DNA of 64,000 nt from Diphasiastrum complanatum (taxonomy: Eukaryota > Streptophyta > Lycopodiopsida > Lycopodiales > Lycopodiaceae), in contig CM055099.1 in the NCBI GenBank assembly GCA_029204225.1, positions 68,131,084-68,195,083 of the forward strand, written 5' to 3'. A program made the translations under genes and the position numbers. The notes beneath the pieces were generated by a model that did no database searches, had not been told where the DNA came from, and saw only the letters and a list, made by a program, of their open reading frames with translations. Below are positions 32,801 to 45,879 of the stretch, piece after piece. The first letter of the stretch is position 1. Each line of letters opens with the position of its first letter.

Positions 32801-34760
32801 CTGATCTCATAGTGAATCCACAGGATTAAGAATTTGCGCAAAAACACATGATCCCACTATGAATCAATACATAGCATATCTCCACAGACCATACCCAATC
32901 TGTATATATTAGATGCCTAACTGAGAATCCTGTAACCCAGTTATCATGAGAGAGACTATCTCTCAAAAAGTGCTTTTTCCTTGTATGAGAAACCAAAATC
33001 TCAATCGGAGATTTATTCCCAAAACAATATATCATTCGCCAAAAAATTCTTTCTTTGCATCAACTCTTAGTTCTCACAACTCAAGTTGATCAAACCAACA
33101 AGGAACCACCTAAACAACCCTTTCTTGTAATAGGATCACCTAATACCAACATGACTGGTTCATAATTAGTGACTTCCTATTCATACAAGAATTACTTAAT
33201 AGACTTTCCCATATATCTTCTAACTAGATTTCTTAACAATCCTTAGAAGATTCCAACAGCATCCATAATATCCTATCAATTTTGATTCAAAATCAAGTCC
33301 TTCATCTATATACATTACGGATTCAATCTAGAATCACTAATATAGATGTTTTTCCCCAGGCAACTTCCTATCAATTACTTCTCCTCCTTTTAACAGGAAA
33401 CTCCACAAGTTTCTAATAAAAGTCATATCACACCAGATACAGTCTAGGAGAAGTCTTACTGAAGATCCCACTGAACCGCACAAGTCGATAGCAAATGTTG
33501 CATCAACTGACTCCAAGACAGTTAATGACCCAACATACTAGCATAACAACTTATCCAAAGGTATTCTTCTTTGATAATACATTACCTCTTGGGAAACCGA
33601 CTTGAATAGATCAGAAAAGGATTCGCACATGGATCAACGAATTGTTCCCAATTAGTTATCCATGAATACCATTGTTAGTCTATGGAAAATTATTTAACCT
33701 TTCATGCAGTATCATCCAAGGAACTCAGGTAGATACTTTACCTTTCAAGGAATTACATGAAATCGGGTTGTTAGATTCAAAAACAAGAAATTTTCAAATA
33801 TATAAGATAGCACTCAGGGTTTTCTATTTTGCGATTTGAGATATCCATGAAGGGGTCATGACCAATATCTCAAAATCCCGACAAAAAAAACCCTCTTGTG
33901 ACCCATAACAATTGGCATCATTCAAGTCATACGACTTAATTATGGTCACACCAATTAGTTAGTTTCAAATCACCTTTTTAAACTTGCCTGCGTCCCATAC
34001 CACAAGTTCTTCCTCCAAGATGACCGTCCACTTTCCGATCAATCATTCCAAAAATCATTTGACGTCATTGGAACACAACAGATCATCAAAGATTTACACA
34101 GAATCTCAAATTTTGATAAATGATTCAGGTAACCTTAGAATCTCATTTATCAGTACTATGCCAAGTTTCCCAGGAATTACAAAATCCCAACTTCATAGTA
34201 CAAATTTCCACTTATGTCCTCTTTCCCTCTTTTCTGAATCTTTCAGTCACTAGAAAGGACTTTAAGTTACACTCAAAAAATCCTGTAAGTGACAAATTTA
34301 GAAATCAGAAAGAACAAGCGGAAAACAAGATCCCCTCAAAAAAAAGTTTACGGTTCTATTGATTCCTGTTTTTCACCCCCATTCAATTGGACTTAAATTT
34401 ATTCTGAAGTTTGGGTTCTTTTGACCAGTACCTTGGTCAAAGTTTTGTGAAATCTTGGACCCTAGTCACTAATTCATGATTGCCCAAAAAAGCAATTGAA
34501 AAACAAATATTTACTTCGGACCCCCAAAATAGCAATGTAAGCCTTCAGAAATTCCACAAATTCCATAGAGAATTTAGCCTCTTTTTTTTTCTTTTTTTTT
34601 TTCTGTCTCTAAGGAATTTACTTCACTCAAAGGAAGCTGTCCCTTCTAGAAACAAGACCAAAAAATTTGTTTTATGTCCAAACCCATACCAGCGCACAAA
34701 CTGTAATAAAGTCACTAAATTGCATTTAGTTAATTAATTGTTACTAATAACTTGCAATTC
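32801..34760. other. Probably decayed gypsy interior
   Basis: Lies between the integrase fragment and a PBS-like site on the same strand, so it should hold RT, protease and gag, but I cannot recognise a domain. Confidence 0.35.
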
Positions 34761-34774
34761 AAACTCTAATACCA
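34761..34774 (-). promoter_or_regulatory. PBS-like site
   Basis: Minus strand TGGTATTAGAGTTT. The LTR would lie to the right, but no second copy is in the window. Confidence 0.5.
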
Positions 34775-35050
34775 CTTCCGAACGCACGAAGGTCACTCAA
34801 CTGTTCCTCAAAAAAAGAAGTCCAACGGTAACTGCACAAATCCTTTTGCAGAATAAGGGGAAAAAACAGAATCAGACAAGAAAACAAACAACTTGTTTCC
34901 AACCAAGTTTCTAGCTAATAGAAACATCAATTAATCCTTCTGCTACTATTGCTTTGGTCCAAAAATAAGTCCAGAAACCCTTTTATCGACTTAGGACCAA
35001 AACATTCACCTTGAACCCGTGAAGTAATAAACCTCAAAATGTTGTTCAAT

Positions 35051-35256
35051 CCACTACAAAAAACTGGATCCTGACCGTAGCCATCCATGGGAGCTTACTA
35101 ATTTACCATGCATGCCAAATCCGTGCATGCCAAAGGGTCCGCACTTCTTACAAAATAGCGCCCCCCCCCCGTTTTTTTCTCTCACTCGTCCCACCTCACC
35201 CGAGGCCTGGCCCTCGCGATCTGCTAGCAGCACAGAAAATCCGCCATAGCTGCCTC

Positions 35257-35301
<45 letters not shown>

Positions 35302-35420
35302 CGCGGGAGAGAGGATCCGGGTATGGGATCGCCCCACCCCCACGCGCTGACAGGCCAGACTTCGGCCACCCAGCCACTTCCTCCACAGCGCTGGACAGCA
35401 GCCAAAGTATTTGGTTTTTT
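35051..35420. other. GC-rich block with GA repeat and CACTA-like end
   Basis: CACTACAAAAAACTGGATCC at 35051 resembles the terminus of a CACTA transposon; no matching inverted end is found. It is followed by a C homopolymer, CpG-rich sequence, a GA repeat (35259-35295) and GCGAGCGCGCGGG. Minus-strand ORFs across the GA repeat are not convincing. Confidence 0.35.
35259..35295. repeat. GA microsatellite
   Basis: About 36 bases of GA inside CpG-rich sequence, unlike the CT tracts elsewhere, which sit in AT-rich DNA. Confidence 0.95.
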
Positions 35421-36210
35421 GGCACATGCAGGTTCTGAGCGGACTCCCCAAGAAAATGGCAGCTATAGTTTACAATGGCAACACGTTTTCCATCCCCCTC
35501 AGGTCTTGAAGGTTCTGGATTAACCCATACAACAAGGGCAGATCACCTATTACAGTCCAGAAGTTATCTCTCGGTTGTTTCCTTACTGCAACATCAGTTT
35601 CTTTATAGTTCTTTTTTACACATGCAATGCCCTAATTAGCTTCTTCAACACACTTAGTTTTGCATGCTCAGTAAGAAAGTAAAAAACCTACAATAGAAGG
35701 CGGTCTCATGAAACTTTGGTAGTCAATGTCTGGTTTTAACTTGTTCCACATCTTTCCTTGGTTTCTCTAGGAGCTTTTAGGTTTACCAGAATTCACAGAT
35801 TGCAGATTTATACATAATCTACAGAATTCAGAGCATAAATCTACATGCATGCCATTACATGAACTCCAAACCCATTCCATTCCATACCAAGCATAGTTTT
35901 TACAAATCAATTTGCAGTAGTTTCAAGATATCTTCCATACCAAAAAAGATTCTGAAACCACATGCAACCATTAATTTGCACCAAAACAAAAAAACTGGAA
36001 CACAAAAACTAGAAACCACCATTTCATGATCAAAATGGGGAATTGAAATCATGCAAACAATGCTAAAAATCCTACCAAATCGATCCAACCAAAATAAGGC
36101 AGAATACCTACTTGGAAGACCATCGATTTACCGAATTTTTCCGGATTTACGTTGACACAATTCCACCCCAAGCTGGTCCACACCAAGCTGTTCCATAACT
36201 CGATTGGCTG

Positions 36211-36325
36211 CTCTGATACCAATAAAACGTCCCCCAGGACTCCCAACCGAGATAGAGCTTCCTAGACATCAAAGGGAGAATTGTAGTAGACGAAACTTGT
36301 CCCAACCAAACCTAGACCATCCGAT
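36211..36325 (-). repeat. PBS and LTR end fragment (right copy)
   Basis: Minus strand TGGTATCAGAG (36211-36221) directly follows the LTR end GACGTTTTA. The LTR piece 36223-36325 matches 31864-31965. It is cut off at 36326, where it meets the accessory ORF of the Tat-like element. Confidence 0.75.
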
Positions 36326-38109
36326 TATGCATCACGCTCAAGGGTGGTCGCATCCAATTCACCTTGAAGCCGTGTGCGATCTTGTTCGGCCATTTGTAAT
36401 TGCCCCTTCAGCAGCTGCACCTGTTGCTTGGCATCTTGCACTACCTTATCTACCTGATCCTGTGCGGTTGTCCGGGCATTTTGTAGGGAGCTGATGTAGG
36501 TTTCCAAGCGATCAGCTTGTTGCTGGGCCAATGTCTTTTCACTTTCAGCCTTTTCTTCATGTTGCTTGGCTATCTTCACCTCTCAATCCAGCTGGACAAT
36601 TTTTTGGCTAATCAGAGTGTTTTCGGATCCTAAAACAGAGATCCTCTGCTCCATTTCTTTTTTTTTATCCAGCATAGACTGAATCACTTGCCCAAGGCTT
36701 GAAACTAACCCGAGAGCATCACCAGAATCGACAGTCGTGGAGGTGGCAGCAACAGGAAGCCCTGATGGTACTGTCCGAGGTAGGCGTGGAATAGGTGCCA
36801 AAGTCTCTTCTTCTTCAAAAATATCCTCGTCTTCAAACCCTTCAAGCACCGTGGCGTCGAACTGCTTTGGTGACTTGACAGCTGTGTCGACCCGAAGTGT
36901 GGCTGGGCTACCCTATGTGGGTGGTTGCTGACTGGCATCTTCAACACCAACAGTAGCTTCATGGATATGCCCGAATCCTCTTCCAGGGGATTGGAGTTCA
37001 AAGGGTGCTGGGCTCTGGGGCATTTCAAAGATTTCGGTGGCCCCAAGGGGGTCGGAATCATCGAACATATCCATGAAGAACTGTGTGTTGGGTGAGGTTG
37101 CTTCGGTGTGCGGGGGTGAGGCGGCCTGGGCAGCTGTGATGGAAATGGTAGGACCAATGGTCACACATTGTCCTTGTATGGGAGCAGAGGCGAGGGAAGC
37201 ATCAGAGACGAGGGGAATGGGAAGTTCAGTGCGAACAGCAGCAGGGGATGGAAGCGCAGCTGACGAGGTATGCCTAGTACGACGTTGTGACGTGGAAGGC
37301 GAGTCAAGAATTACGATCTCACTGCGTGGACGACGATGACTATGAGAACTTGAGGCCTGGTGAGATGACTCGGTTGGTGCTTCTTCATAAACCGAAAGCA
37401 CAGAATCCAGGTGGAAGCCATGCATACTGTTTTCTAAGTGAGAAGCGGCTAAGAGGGACAATAGAGAGCCAGCGGCGAACTGCTGCTTTGTATTATTGGC
37501 CTTAATAGCTCGCTTCAGCTCACCAGAAACAGTCTTGAACCAGTTATATGGTTCAAGAGGGGCTTTGGCCAACTTGATGTGGGACTTCACTATCTTGTGA
37601 AGGATTTGAGATGTGATGCGGTCTTTCTTGAGGTTGCCAACCATCAGGAAATGATTCAACAATTGGGCAGCGGCGTGGATGGAAGGCTCAGTGATGGCTT
37701 CCAGAAAGTCACCATCATTAGTCCGATGCAGATCGTTGGTGAGGTCAATGTATGGCTTGATGGCCTGTTTGGCGTGCTTGTGATTGGGTGAGGCGTGCGT
37801 ATCGGATGAGATTCCTATAGCTGCAAGTGCGGCCTCAATGATGCGCACCTTGTGTGTGGCTCCTTGGAAGGTGATGTAAAACTTGGTTTTCTCTTCCTTT
37901 CACGTACTGAAGGCAAGAGTGATGAAATCCATATTGATGCGTCCCGAAAAGGCTCTCTCATGAATACCCATTGCAGTAAGTAGAGGCTCCGCAAGGGTCA
38001 TCCACTGAGTGACCATGCTTGTGCTAGGAAGAATCATGATGTCTGTTGCAGATGGGACATCACGATGGATAGTATAGCGCGGAGAATGGGAAGTATCGAT
38101 AGAAGACAT
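36326..38109 (-). pseudogene. Accessory ORF downstream of pol in a Tat-like gypsy element
   Basis: One reading frame of about 594 codons from ATG 38109, with in-frame stops at about 37900 (TGA), 36913 (TAG) and 36580 (TGA) and no frameshift. The N-terminal half is a helical domain (ATDIMILPSTSMVTQWM, FSGRINMDFITLAFST, KVRIIEAALAAIGIS). A Ser/Pro/Thr-rich linker follows, then an acidic patch and a C-terminal coiled coil (KIAKQHEEKAESEKTLAQQQ). No zinc, RT, protease or clear membrane segment. The position 3' of integrase is that of env-like or other accessory ORFs in Tat/Athila elements; function unknown. A second partial copy lies at 45.9-46.3 kb. Confidence 0.7.
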
Positions 38110-38339
38110 GATGATCAGAAAGGAATTATAACCACGTGAGAATGTATCAGAAGGCAGTGCAGGAAATCTGGAAGGCTTTGGTCGCAAGAAAAATTTGCAA
38201 GAGCTTCGCTAGCACAAGTGAGGAATGAATCGAATTCAGCCAACTTATAGGTGAATTTGGTGGGTCCATTACACTGAATAGTAGTTGGGTTGATCAGTTC
38301 TGAACAAAAATTTGCAGGCATGTACAGTACTATAAAAAT

Positions 38340-38700
38340 AGGCTATAAAAATCTCGGCGAAGGTTTCTAGGGATCTGAACCTATCAGGCGAACGTTTTCC
38401 AGGGCTGGCGAAGGATGAACCTTCGTCCAAGTACTGTCATAATTGCTTTTTTCCACAATCTGAATCTATGGACAACCTAATTTTGACATTTTAAGATAAT
38501 CTAGCAGGTCGGCGAAGGTTCATAATGACGTTATGATGCTCGGTGAAGGTTTCCAAAATGGCATATCACTGAACATTCGCCTGACTCAAAAATTGAATTT
38601 TCTCTTGTCAGAAACCTTTGCCCACCTCAATTTAGATAAATCAAGGGTGGATGTATAGTCTGAGAGCTCAACGAAGGTTTCTGATACTGTATTGGCCAAA
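38340..38700 (-). repeat. AACCTTCG word array (3' side of Tat-like element)
   Basis: Between the accessory ORF and integrase, GGCGAAGGTTT and variants occur about six times at irregular spacing, mostly in the orientation that reads AAACCTTCGCC in the element's sense. One GCGAAGGATGAACCTTCG is a small hairpin. Confidence 0.65.
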
Positions 38701-39026
38701 TCGACCCAAAACAGTGGTTTTCTAAGTCATTTTCCATAAAAATACTGTGCTTCCGTTTCCTTATGCTGATGACTTCTTGACTTTTGTTCATCAGTCTTTT
38801 CTTATTATTATTTTTTTTCAACTGTCTTTTTCCTAAAAAGTCAGCAAATTTAATACTGAAAACAAAAAATTGAAAACAAATAAAATGACAAAATATATTG
38901 AGATCAGGCTTGCTGAACCGGCGGAGCAGGCTGCAAAAACTTGCGTAATCGGCTGCCATTTACCGGAGTTCAATCGTTTCCCATCCAAGTGCTCAAGCAT
39001 TACTACGCTTTAGTTCAGGATTTTTT

Positions 39027-40301
39027 TCACTTTATACAGCCTTTTTCAGTAAACTTCAACTTACTCTTGATCAGCTTGGTTTTGTACATCAATGCAAGAT
39101 CTCCTGCTTCCAGATCTTTCTTATGCAATCGCCGATCGTGCCATGCCTTGCGGCGGGCTTTCTCTGCTGCTAAGGCATGAACTGCCATCAATCGGGTTTC
39201 ACATAATTTGTGCAATGCATCGTGGCGAAGTTGTAAAGACTGATCATCATTTAATCGTTCCGTTGCTGCTATGCGTAAAGATGGGATTAAAAATTCAATT
39301 GGCATAACAATATCTTGACCATAAACCAGTTGAAAAGGTGTTTGATTTGTACTATTTTTGTAAGCAGTTCTGAATGCCCATAATGCTGCATACAGTTTAT
39401 GTTCCCAATCAGACCGACTCGCTTCAACTATCTTTGTCATAATGGTGCAGAGAATCGTATTGGAAGATTCAGCTTGGCCATTCCCTCTGGGATAATAGGG
39501 AGTACTAAATCTGTGTATAACAAAAAAATCTTCCAGTAAACACTTTATTGTTTGATTAACAAAGTGTGTACCCCGATCACTGACAATTTCGATCGGACAT
39601 CCAAATCTGATTTTAATATTTTCAGATAGAAACTTAGTTGTAGATTTCGCATCAGCTACTTTGACAACTTTGGCTTCAACCCACTTGGTCATATAATCAG
39701 TTGCGACGATAATGTAGCGAGCCTGAGATCCTTGAGCAGCGGGATGAATAGGACCAACATAATCTAGTCCCCATTTTTCAAACGGTGCTTGTGATAAAAC
39801 CGGATGTAAGGGTTCATAATTCTGTCGAGTAGGCCGTCGTGCTCGCTGGCAGACATCACATGTCTGAATAAAATTTTTTGTGTCCTTATGAAGCGTAGGC
39901 CACCAAGTTTGCGAACAGTAATATCTGTAGAGAATTGTCCTCCACCCATGCCATCATGTGAAAACAAGATTAGATCTGGTACTTCATGCGGTAAAACACA
40001 TCTTCGTAAAATATTATCTGATCCACGATGATACAATTGTCCTACAATTAATTGATAATGTTGAGTCTTATGAATCAATTGTCTTTTCTGTACTTTTGTC
40101 AAAGAGTCATTTGGTTGTCCTAGCATCAGGTACAATATCTGCCGCCCACTCAAGTACTGCTTCAACATAGAACAACGCAACATCTGATAGTTCATCATCC
40201 ACTTCAGTATTAACTGGTGCGGATTCAATTCGTGAAACGTGATCGGCTAGATAATGTTGCTTCTCCTTTCTGACCACAATTCGAAAGTCAAATTCAGTCA
40301 A
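39027..40301 (-). pseudogene. Tat-like gypsy integrase and RNase H end
   Basis: Order on the minus strand: RNase H tail (TEFDFRIVVRKEKQHYLADH), zinc domain (CDVCQRARRPTRQNYEPLH), core with D in VATDYMTKWVEAKVV, D in IVSDRGTHFVNQ and E in GNGQAESSN, then the C-terminal linker EAGDLALMYK. The core ORF is open from 39692 to 39027; frameshifts lie near 39960 and 40100. MTKWVEAK and GNGQAESSN are typical of the Tat/Athila lineage. Confidence 0.9.
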
Positions 40302-41360
40302 TAATAATAATCATCTTCCAATACGTCCAATATTACATGTCTTATTTACCAAGTAAAGTAACAGTTGATGATCCGTATAAAATGCAAAGTGCGTTTTCAT
40401 GAGATAGTGACGAAATTTCCGAACAGAAAAAATCATGGCTAGCGCGTCACGTTCTGTTGTTGAATAATTCTTCTTTGGATCTGTAAGCTGTTTGCTTGCA
40501 AATCGTATAGGATAATTTTTCTTATAGTCACCTGGCTGCGTCAAAACTGATCCAATGGCGTATTTTGAGGCGTCCGTATGAACATGAAACTCTAATGTCC
40601 AATCTGGAGAACGCAGTATTGGTGCTGAAGATAATGCTTTTTTTAACTTTTCAAAGACTTCTAACGCCTCTATTGTCCAAATAGGAACAATAGTTAATTT
40701 GTATATAGGTCGTGCTAAATCCGCAAAGAAGATAATAAAATTCGATAGTAGTTCGCATGACCCATAAACACATAAACTCCTCGAATTGTTGCTGGCAGTG
40801 GCAATTCCACAATAAATTTGATCTTAGAATAATCGGTGGCAATACCATGTTTTGATATCACATGTCCAAGCACCACTCCGTGAGAAACCCATATCTGGCA
40901 TTTTTCTGGATTTAGAGAAATCTGATATTTGCGGCATCTTTCAAAGACTTTCTCCAGTCGATCCAGGTGGTCTGTATCTGTACTATGAACTCCCAAGTCG
41001 TCCAAGTAAATTTCAAGGAATTTCTGCAGATAATCTTTAAAGGCAAATTGTATTACTCTTTGGAATGAACTTGGTGCATTACAGAGTCCAAACGACATTA
41101 CTTTGTAAGCATAGGTGCTCCATTCTGTTGCAAAAGCAATTTTGTGGCGATCGGCAGGTGCAGTATTAACCTGGTTGTAACCACTAAATCCATCTAGGAA
41201 ACTATAAGCTTCCGCTCCAGCAAGGCGATCCAAAATGCTTTCAGTAAAAGGTAACGAAAAGCGATCCTTCCGTGTCACTTTATTCAATGCTTTGAGATTC
41301 ACACAAGGTAATTTTGCAAAAAAGTGACTTTTTTGGCAAAAATATGACAATATGACAACT
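40302..41360 (-). pseudogene. Tat-like gypsy reverse transcriptase and RNase H
   Basis: RT: VNLKALNKVTRKDRFSLPF, then YSFLDGFSGYNQVN, VMSFGLCNAPSSFQ and the catalytic IYLDDLGVHS (YLDD). VVLGHVISKHGI and the linker to RNase H follow, with VRKFRHYLMKTHFAFYTDH. It is broken near 40715 and 40545. The RT starts abruptly after leader-type DNA at about 41360, so gag and protease are deleted. Confidence 0.92.
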
Positions 41361-41389
41361 GATCCTCTGAAAACCTTTCTATGTTTGGT

Positions 41390-41910
41390 ATTATTCTTCG
41401 CCGACCTGGCAGTAGATAGATCTGAATCACATCTGAGCACAGTGAATTGGGCGAAGGTTTTTTTTCTGTATTTTTTAGGATTTTGATAATTTTTGGTGTT
41501 TTTTGGTGGTTTTTCTGATGTTTCTGGAAATCTTCTGGGAATTAATCTTTGCCCTTCAAACTGAAGGTTCTGTAAACAAAACCAAAGGTGTCTGCAACTC
41601 GGCAAAGGTTTCCTGAAAGAGGGTAAAAAGTTCTGGGCTCTAATGACGCTTTTTGCCTCTTTTTGACCAAATTTGACAGATTTGACCGATTTTTGTTATT
41701 TTCTCTGATATTTCAGATCCAAATGGATCTTAAGATTAGTGATCTGAATAGCTTTCCCTGTTTAATAATCAGATTAGATTTCAAACAAGCAAATCCACTC
41801 AAAATCTATCCCAAACTATTCCTACAATGCAGTTTTAACACTATTCATGCCACGACAAGATGCCTAAGGCAAGTTACCCATCAGCCAAACATGCTGCAAA
41901 CTGAAAAATT
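41390..41910 (-). other. Tat-like element leader
   Basis: Non-coding DNA between PBS and RT. Carries more AACCTTCG-type words (plus strand GGGCGAAGGTTTT at about 41450, CTGAAGGTTCTG, CGGCAAAGGTTTCC). Confidence 0.6.
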
Positions 41911-41916
41911 GGCGTA

Positions 41917-41936
41917 GCTCCCCGACAACGGCGCCA
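41917..41936 (-). promoter_or_regulatory. PBS of the Tat-like element
   Basis: Minus strand TGGCGCCGTTGTCGGGGAGC, four bases after the LTR end CACTACA. This PBS type is usual for Tat/Athila elements and differs from the tRNA-iMet PBS of the copia elements. Confidence 0.92.
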
Positions 41937-41940
41937 AAAT

Positions 41941-42672
41941 TGTAGTGGGTCTCTTTCCTTGCCTAATCTGAATCCAAGATTTAGTCAATCTAGCATCAAA
42001 GAGACGAAGTTAGTTGTCACGCGGAGGTTCATTCCCATGGGAGCGATAATGTAGTTCAGATTTCAACATGAATGGAGGATCTAACACTAACATCCATTAA
42101 CACTAAGCGTTAACACTACATCCATTAACCCTAAATTCACAACAATGATAGAAACTTACTCTTCTCTCTCTCCCTTTCTCTCTCACAAAAAGCATAAGAA
42201 ATAACAATTCCAATAATGATCAAATTCAACAATTAGCAAAATCCAAAGAAAGCATGAGAAATGGAGGAAAAGAGAGGAAGAGCAAGGACATTCATCAATC
42301 CATTTCTAAAGAGAACCAATCTTCTTTTTGGAAATGAGAAAATGAACATGAGGAGCAACTCCCTTTTTATAGTAGAGAGGAAGACCCTGGCCTCTGAATG
42401 CTATTGGTCCAGTCTTGCCTCTCTTTTTCTTCAAGTTCAAAAAAGTGTGGGACCATCAAAATTGAAGAGAAACCCAACTTTATTCACTAACTTGACATTT
42501 AGGCCCTGCGACATTAAAATTCCCGCAAAAGGCCTAAAGTCCTTTTATTAACATTCTAATTAATCAAATAACTATGTGATCATTGGGTTGGACTTACACA
42601 CGTAGGGTGCCAAATCTTTCTCACTTATTAACTGGGGTTAGGGTTGCCTTGGGATCTGCAAACCCTCCAACA
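41941..42672 (-). repeat. 5' LTR of the Tat-like element with TATA box
   Basis: About 732 bases, plus strand TGTAGTGGG...CCAACA. Minus strand CTACTATAAAAAGGG (TATA at about 42364-42373) marks the promoter. The 3' LTR is not in the window, the element being truncated at 36326. Confidence 0.75.
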
Positions 42673-42892
42673 TAGAGTTTGATTTTCAAGTTATATTAGT
42701 CTAAAGGCATTTGAATAAACAATCTGGAAAGTGTGAGAAACTATAGAACACGAGTGTTGGAGAGATTCAATTTGAGTAGTAGATACATTGAATCTAGTCA
42801 CAAAAATAGTAGGGTTTTTATTATGGAGGAAAACCAAAGTTTGAATTTAGGTTTGGATGCTATTATAGGATGTAACTCATGGGAAGAGAAGA

Positions 42893-43009
<117 letters not shown>

Positions 43010-43094
43010 ATGCTTATACATGGTTCTCTTGGGTTCTACTATCCATTGGTGCACTATGCTTGTGATATCTTGTAATTTTATGTGTAGAATACTT

Positions 43095-43341
43095 ATGAAA
43101 TGCTATTTTCAGATCCACACATGTGAAATAAACTAGCTTAATATTTTTTTATGCACATCAATATTATTTTATGTTTTGATCAATGTTTGATCAAGATCTA
43201 TTAGAGTTTGCATCTCATTCATACTATAGATGTTGGTTTTTCTACATTGGCAAGATTGGTGATTTGCTTGTCTTTCTAAACAAAGATCACAAGGATATTT
43301 TGGATCTTAATGATCTGAAATTATTCACGTGGTATCAGAGC
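43095..43341 (+). repeat. Copia LTR end fragment and PBS
   Basis: LTR sequence from about GCTATTTTCAGATCCACAC to ATTATTCAC, followed by PBS TGGTATCAGAGC (43330-43341). The same LTR piece recurs at 55666-55896. The LTR start is not recognisable. Confidence 0.75.
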
Positions 43342-43923
43342 TTGTGTTTCAGGTTATGAAGGAAGCAATCACATCTATCAATGATTTGGATAAGATATCA
43401 ATGCTAGAGCATGCTAGATTGGATTCCACACCAAAATCAAGTTTCTTGCATATGTAGATTGGATCTTTTGTAGATCAAAACTCAAAATAGCTTTATAATC
43501 AATTCTGATTTCAAACATTACTTGTTGGATTTGGCTGATTTTTAGAGCATTGGAAAAGCCTAAGTAGTGGCTACAAATTGCATATCAAGTGTTAGGCAAT
43601 TGCATGTAGATTTGAAATAATCATTTTTTTGTGATTTTTGTGATTTTTTTGTAATTTTAATTGGATCTCTAGATTTTGAGGCTACTGAACTTCATTTGAG
43701 TGTGTTTCAATCTTAGGAAGTGGCAAGAGTCATTAGATTGAGGATAGATCATAGATTGATCAAGATTTCACTATTCTATGTGTTGATTTGCTTGGTATAA
43801 GTGCTAGAAGAGAATTGAGAAGTTTCATATCTTTGTGATTTTCTTTTGAAAATATTTGTTGTTGTTCAAAGGAGTTCTTTGTACATTGAAATAGGTTGAA
43901 AGAGAGGATCAGGTCATTGCTAC
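43342..43923 (+). other. Copia leader
   Basis: AT-rich non-coding DNA between PBS and gag. Confidence 0.5.
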
Positions 43924-45860
43924 ATGGCTACATCAAGTGGAACCTCAAGTAACTATTCATTGTGAAAATTGAGGATGGAATCACTTCTTGAGATGAATGA
44001 TGTTTTGGATATTGTTGTAGGTTTGGAAGAGAGGCCAACAACACACCAAGATTAAATGAGGTATGACAAGAGGGCCAAAAGGGCTCTACACATGATAAAT
44101 CTTACCAATGAGCTTCTCACGGAAGTTGGTAAGAGTACTTCATCAAAGGATGCTTGGGATTCATTGAAAAAGCTTAATGAATCCAAGTCTACTTCTAGAG
44201 TGTTGACTCTAAGAAGTCAAATCTTTTCTTTTTTGCAAAAGAGTGAAGAAAGTCCAAATACTTTTATTTTGAGAGTGAAAACTTTGAATGATGAGTTAGC
44301 TTGCATTGATGAGAGCATTAAGGAAGGAGAGCTTGTTAAAGTTATTCTTAATGGATTGTTGGATGCTCATGCTAACATTGCTCAAAGTCTTGCCATCCAA
44401 AAGACTTTGCCAATTTTGTTGATCTTCAAGATATCTTAATCAATGAAGAATATAGGCTTCAAGCAAGAGGTGGATCTTCATCAACATCTCAAGTTGGAGA
44501 GGAGGCTATGTTCATCAAGGGAAAATTCAAGGGCAAAAGCAAAAAAGCAAGTGGTCTAAAAAGCAAGATCAAGGGGAGGCTTCTTCAAATGGCAAAAAGA
44601 AAGATAGATCAAAGGTCAAGTGCTTCTGATGTGGCATCAAAAGACACTTTGCAAATGAGAAGTTACAAGAAGAAAAGAGATCAAGGAGACAAACAAGGTA
44701 ATCTTACTCTTGATGAAGATGGTTTGGATGTTCAAAATGCAAATGATAATGCTTTTCTGATGTCTTCATGTATGCTTGCTAATGATGGAGATCTAGATCC
44801 ATGGTGGATTGATAGTGGAGCAAGTTCACACATAACTTTTCACAAAGAGTACTTCACTTCTTTGTTGGCATATGGAGATGACAACATGGTGATCTACACA
44901 GCCAATGATGGTGAGTGTGCAATCAAAGGGATTGACACAATTCCTATTATCTCTCTACAAATAGGAATGTTCATTTGGAGGAAGTTTTTTTCATTCCATC
45001 TATCACCAATAATGTACTTAGTGTGAGTCAATTGCTATGTGAAGGCCTCAAAGTTGAGTTTGATGGAGATGCTTGTATGATCAAAAGCAAGGATATCTTG
45101 ATTGAAAAAGGTAAAAGGAAAGGGAAGTTGTTAAACTAGATATTTGCGTTATTACTAACCAAGTTGGATGTGTTGCAAGAGAGCAAATACCTATTCAAGA
45201 GGTTTTGCATAAGAGGATGGGGCACCTCAACATCAATTCATTGGAGGTAATGGCTAGGAGGCAATTTGTGATTGGTCTTCCAAGTTCTTTATAAAGTATC
45301 AATCATGTTTGTGAGTCTTGTGCTTTGTCAAAGTCACATAGACTACCTTATACTAGATCTACATCCAGATCTACAAAGCTTTTCAGGTTGTACATTCGGA
45401 TATTCATGGAATTACTACAATTAGCAATAGTGGAGCTAAGATGTATATAACTTTCATTGATGATTTTAGTAGATTTTGTTGGATCTATCTACTAAAAAGA
45501 AAAGATGAAGTGTATGATGTCTTTGTTAAGTTCAAGAATGCGGACCAAGGAAGATCCATCTTCAAGGAAAGGTATATTTGTTGAATATAGTGAGGCGAGT
45601 AAAGCCTACAAGGTTTACATTCCTTCTACTAACAAAGTGATTGTTGGTACATATGTAATTTTTTATGAGGGGAACATTCCAAAAGTATTTTTAAGCATTA
45701 GTGATGGTGATGTGGATGGATCTAACATTCTTGATGTTGATGTAAAGGATCCTACTTTGGATGGTGATAATGAAGGATCATCATCAAGTCAAAAGCCAAA
45801 GAGAACATCAAGGGAAAGACAAATGCCTTCAAGGCTCACATATGATGAAAAATGTAAGTT
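43924..45860 (+). pseudogene. Copia gag-pol remnant
   Basis: Gag from MATSSGTSSNYS with two early stops, then MESLLEMNDVLDIV and TLNDELACIDESIKEGEL. A damaged knuckle (KCF, stop, CGIKRHFANEK) precedes the protease DPWWIDSGASSHITF, then LHKRMGHLNINSLEV and CESCALSKSHRLPYT. An internal deletion near 45510 joins the integrase start to its C-terminal end (KGIFVEYSEASKAYKVY). RT and RNase H are absent. At about 45865 it meets a copy of the accessory ORF. Confidence 0.87.
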
Positions 45861-45879
45861 TCTAATACACTCTTGTGCC

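Noticed and set aside
41930-41950. Inverted CACTA end (TTGTAGTG)
   Set aside because: It is the LTR end next to a TGGCGCC primer-binding site of the Tat-like element.
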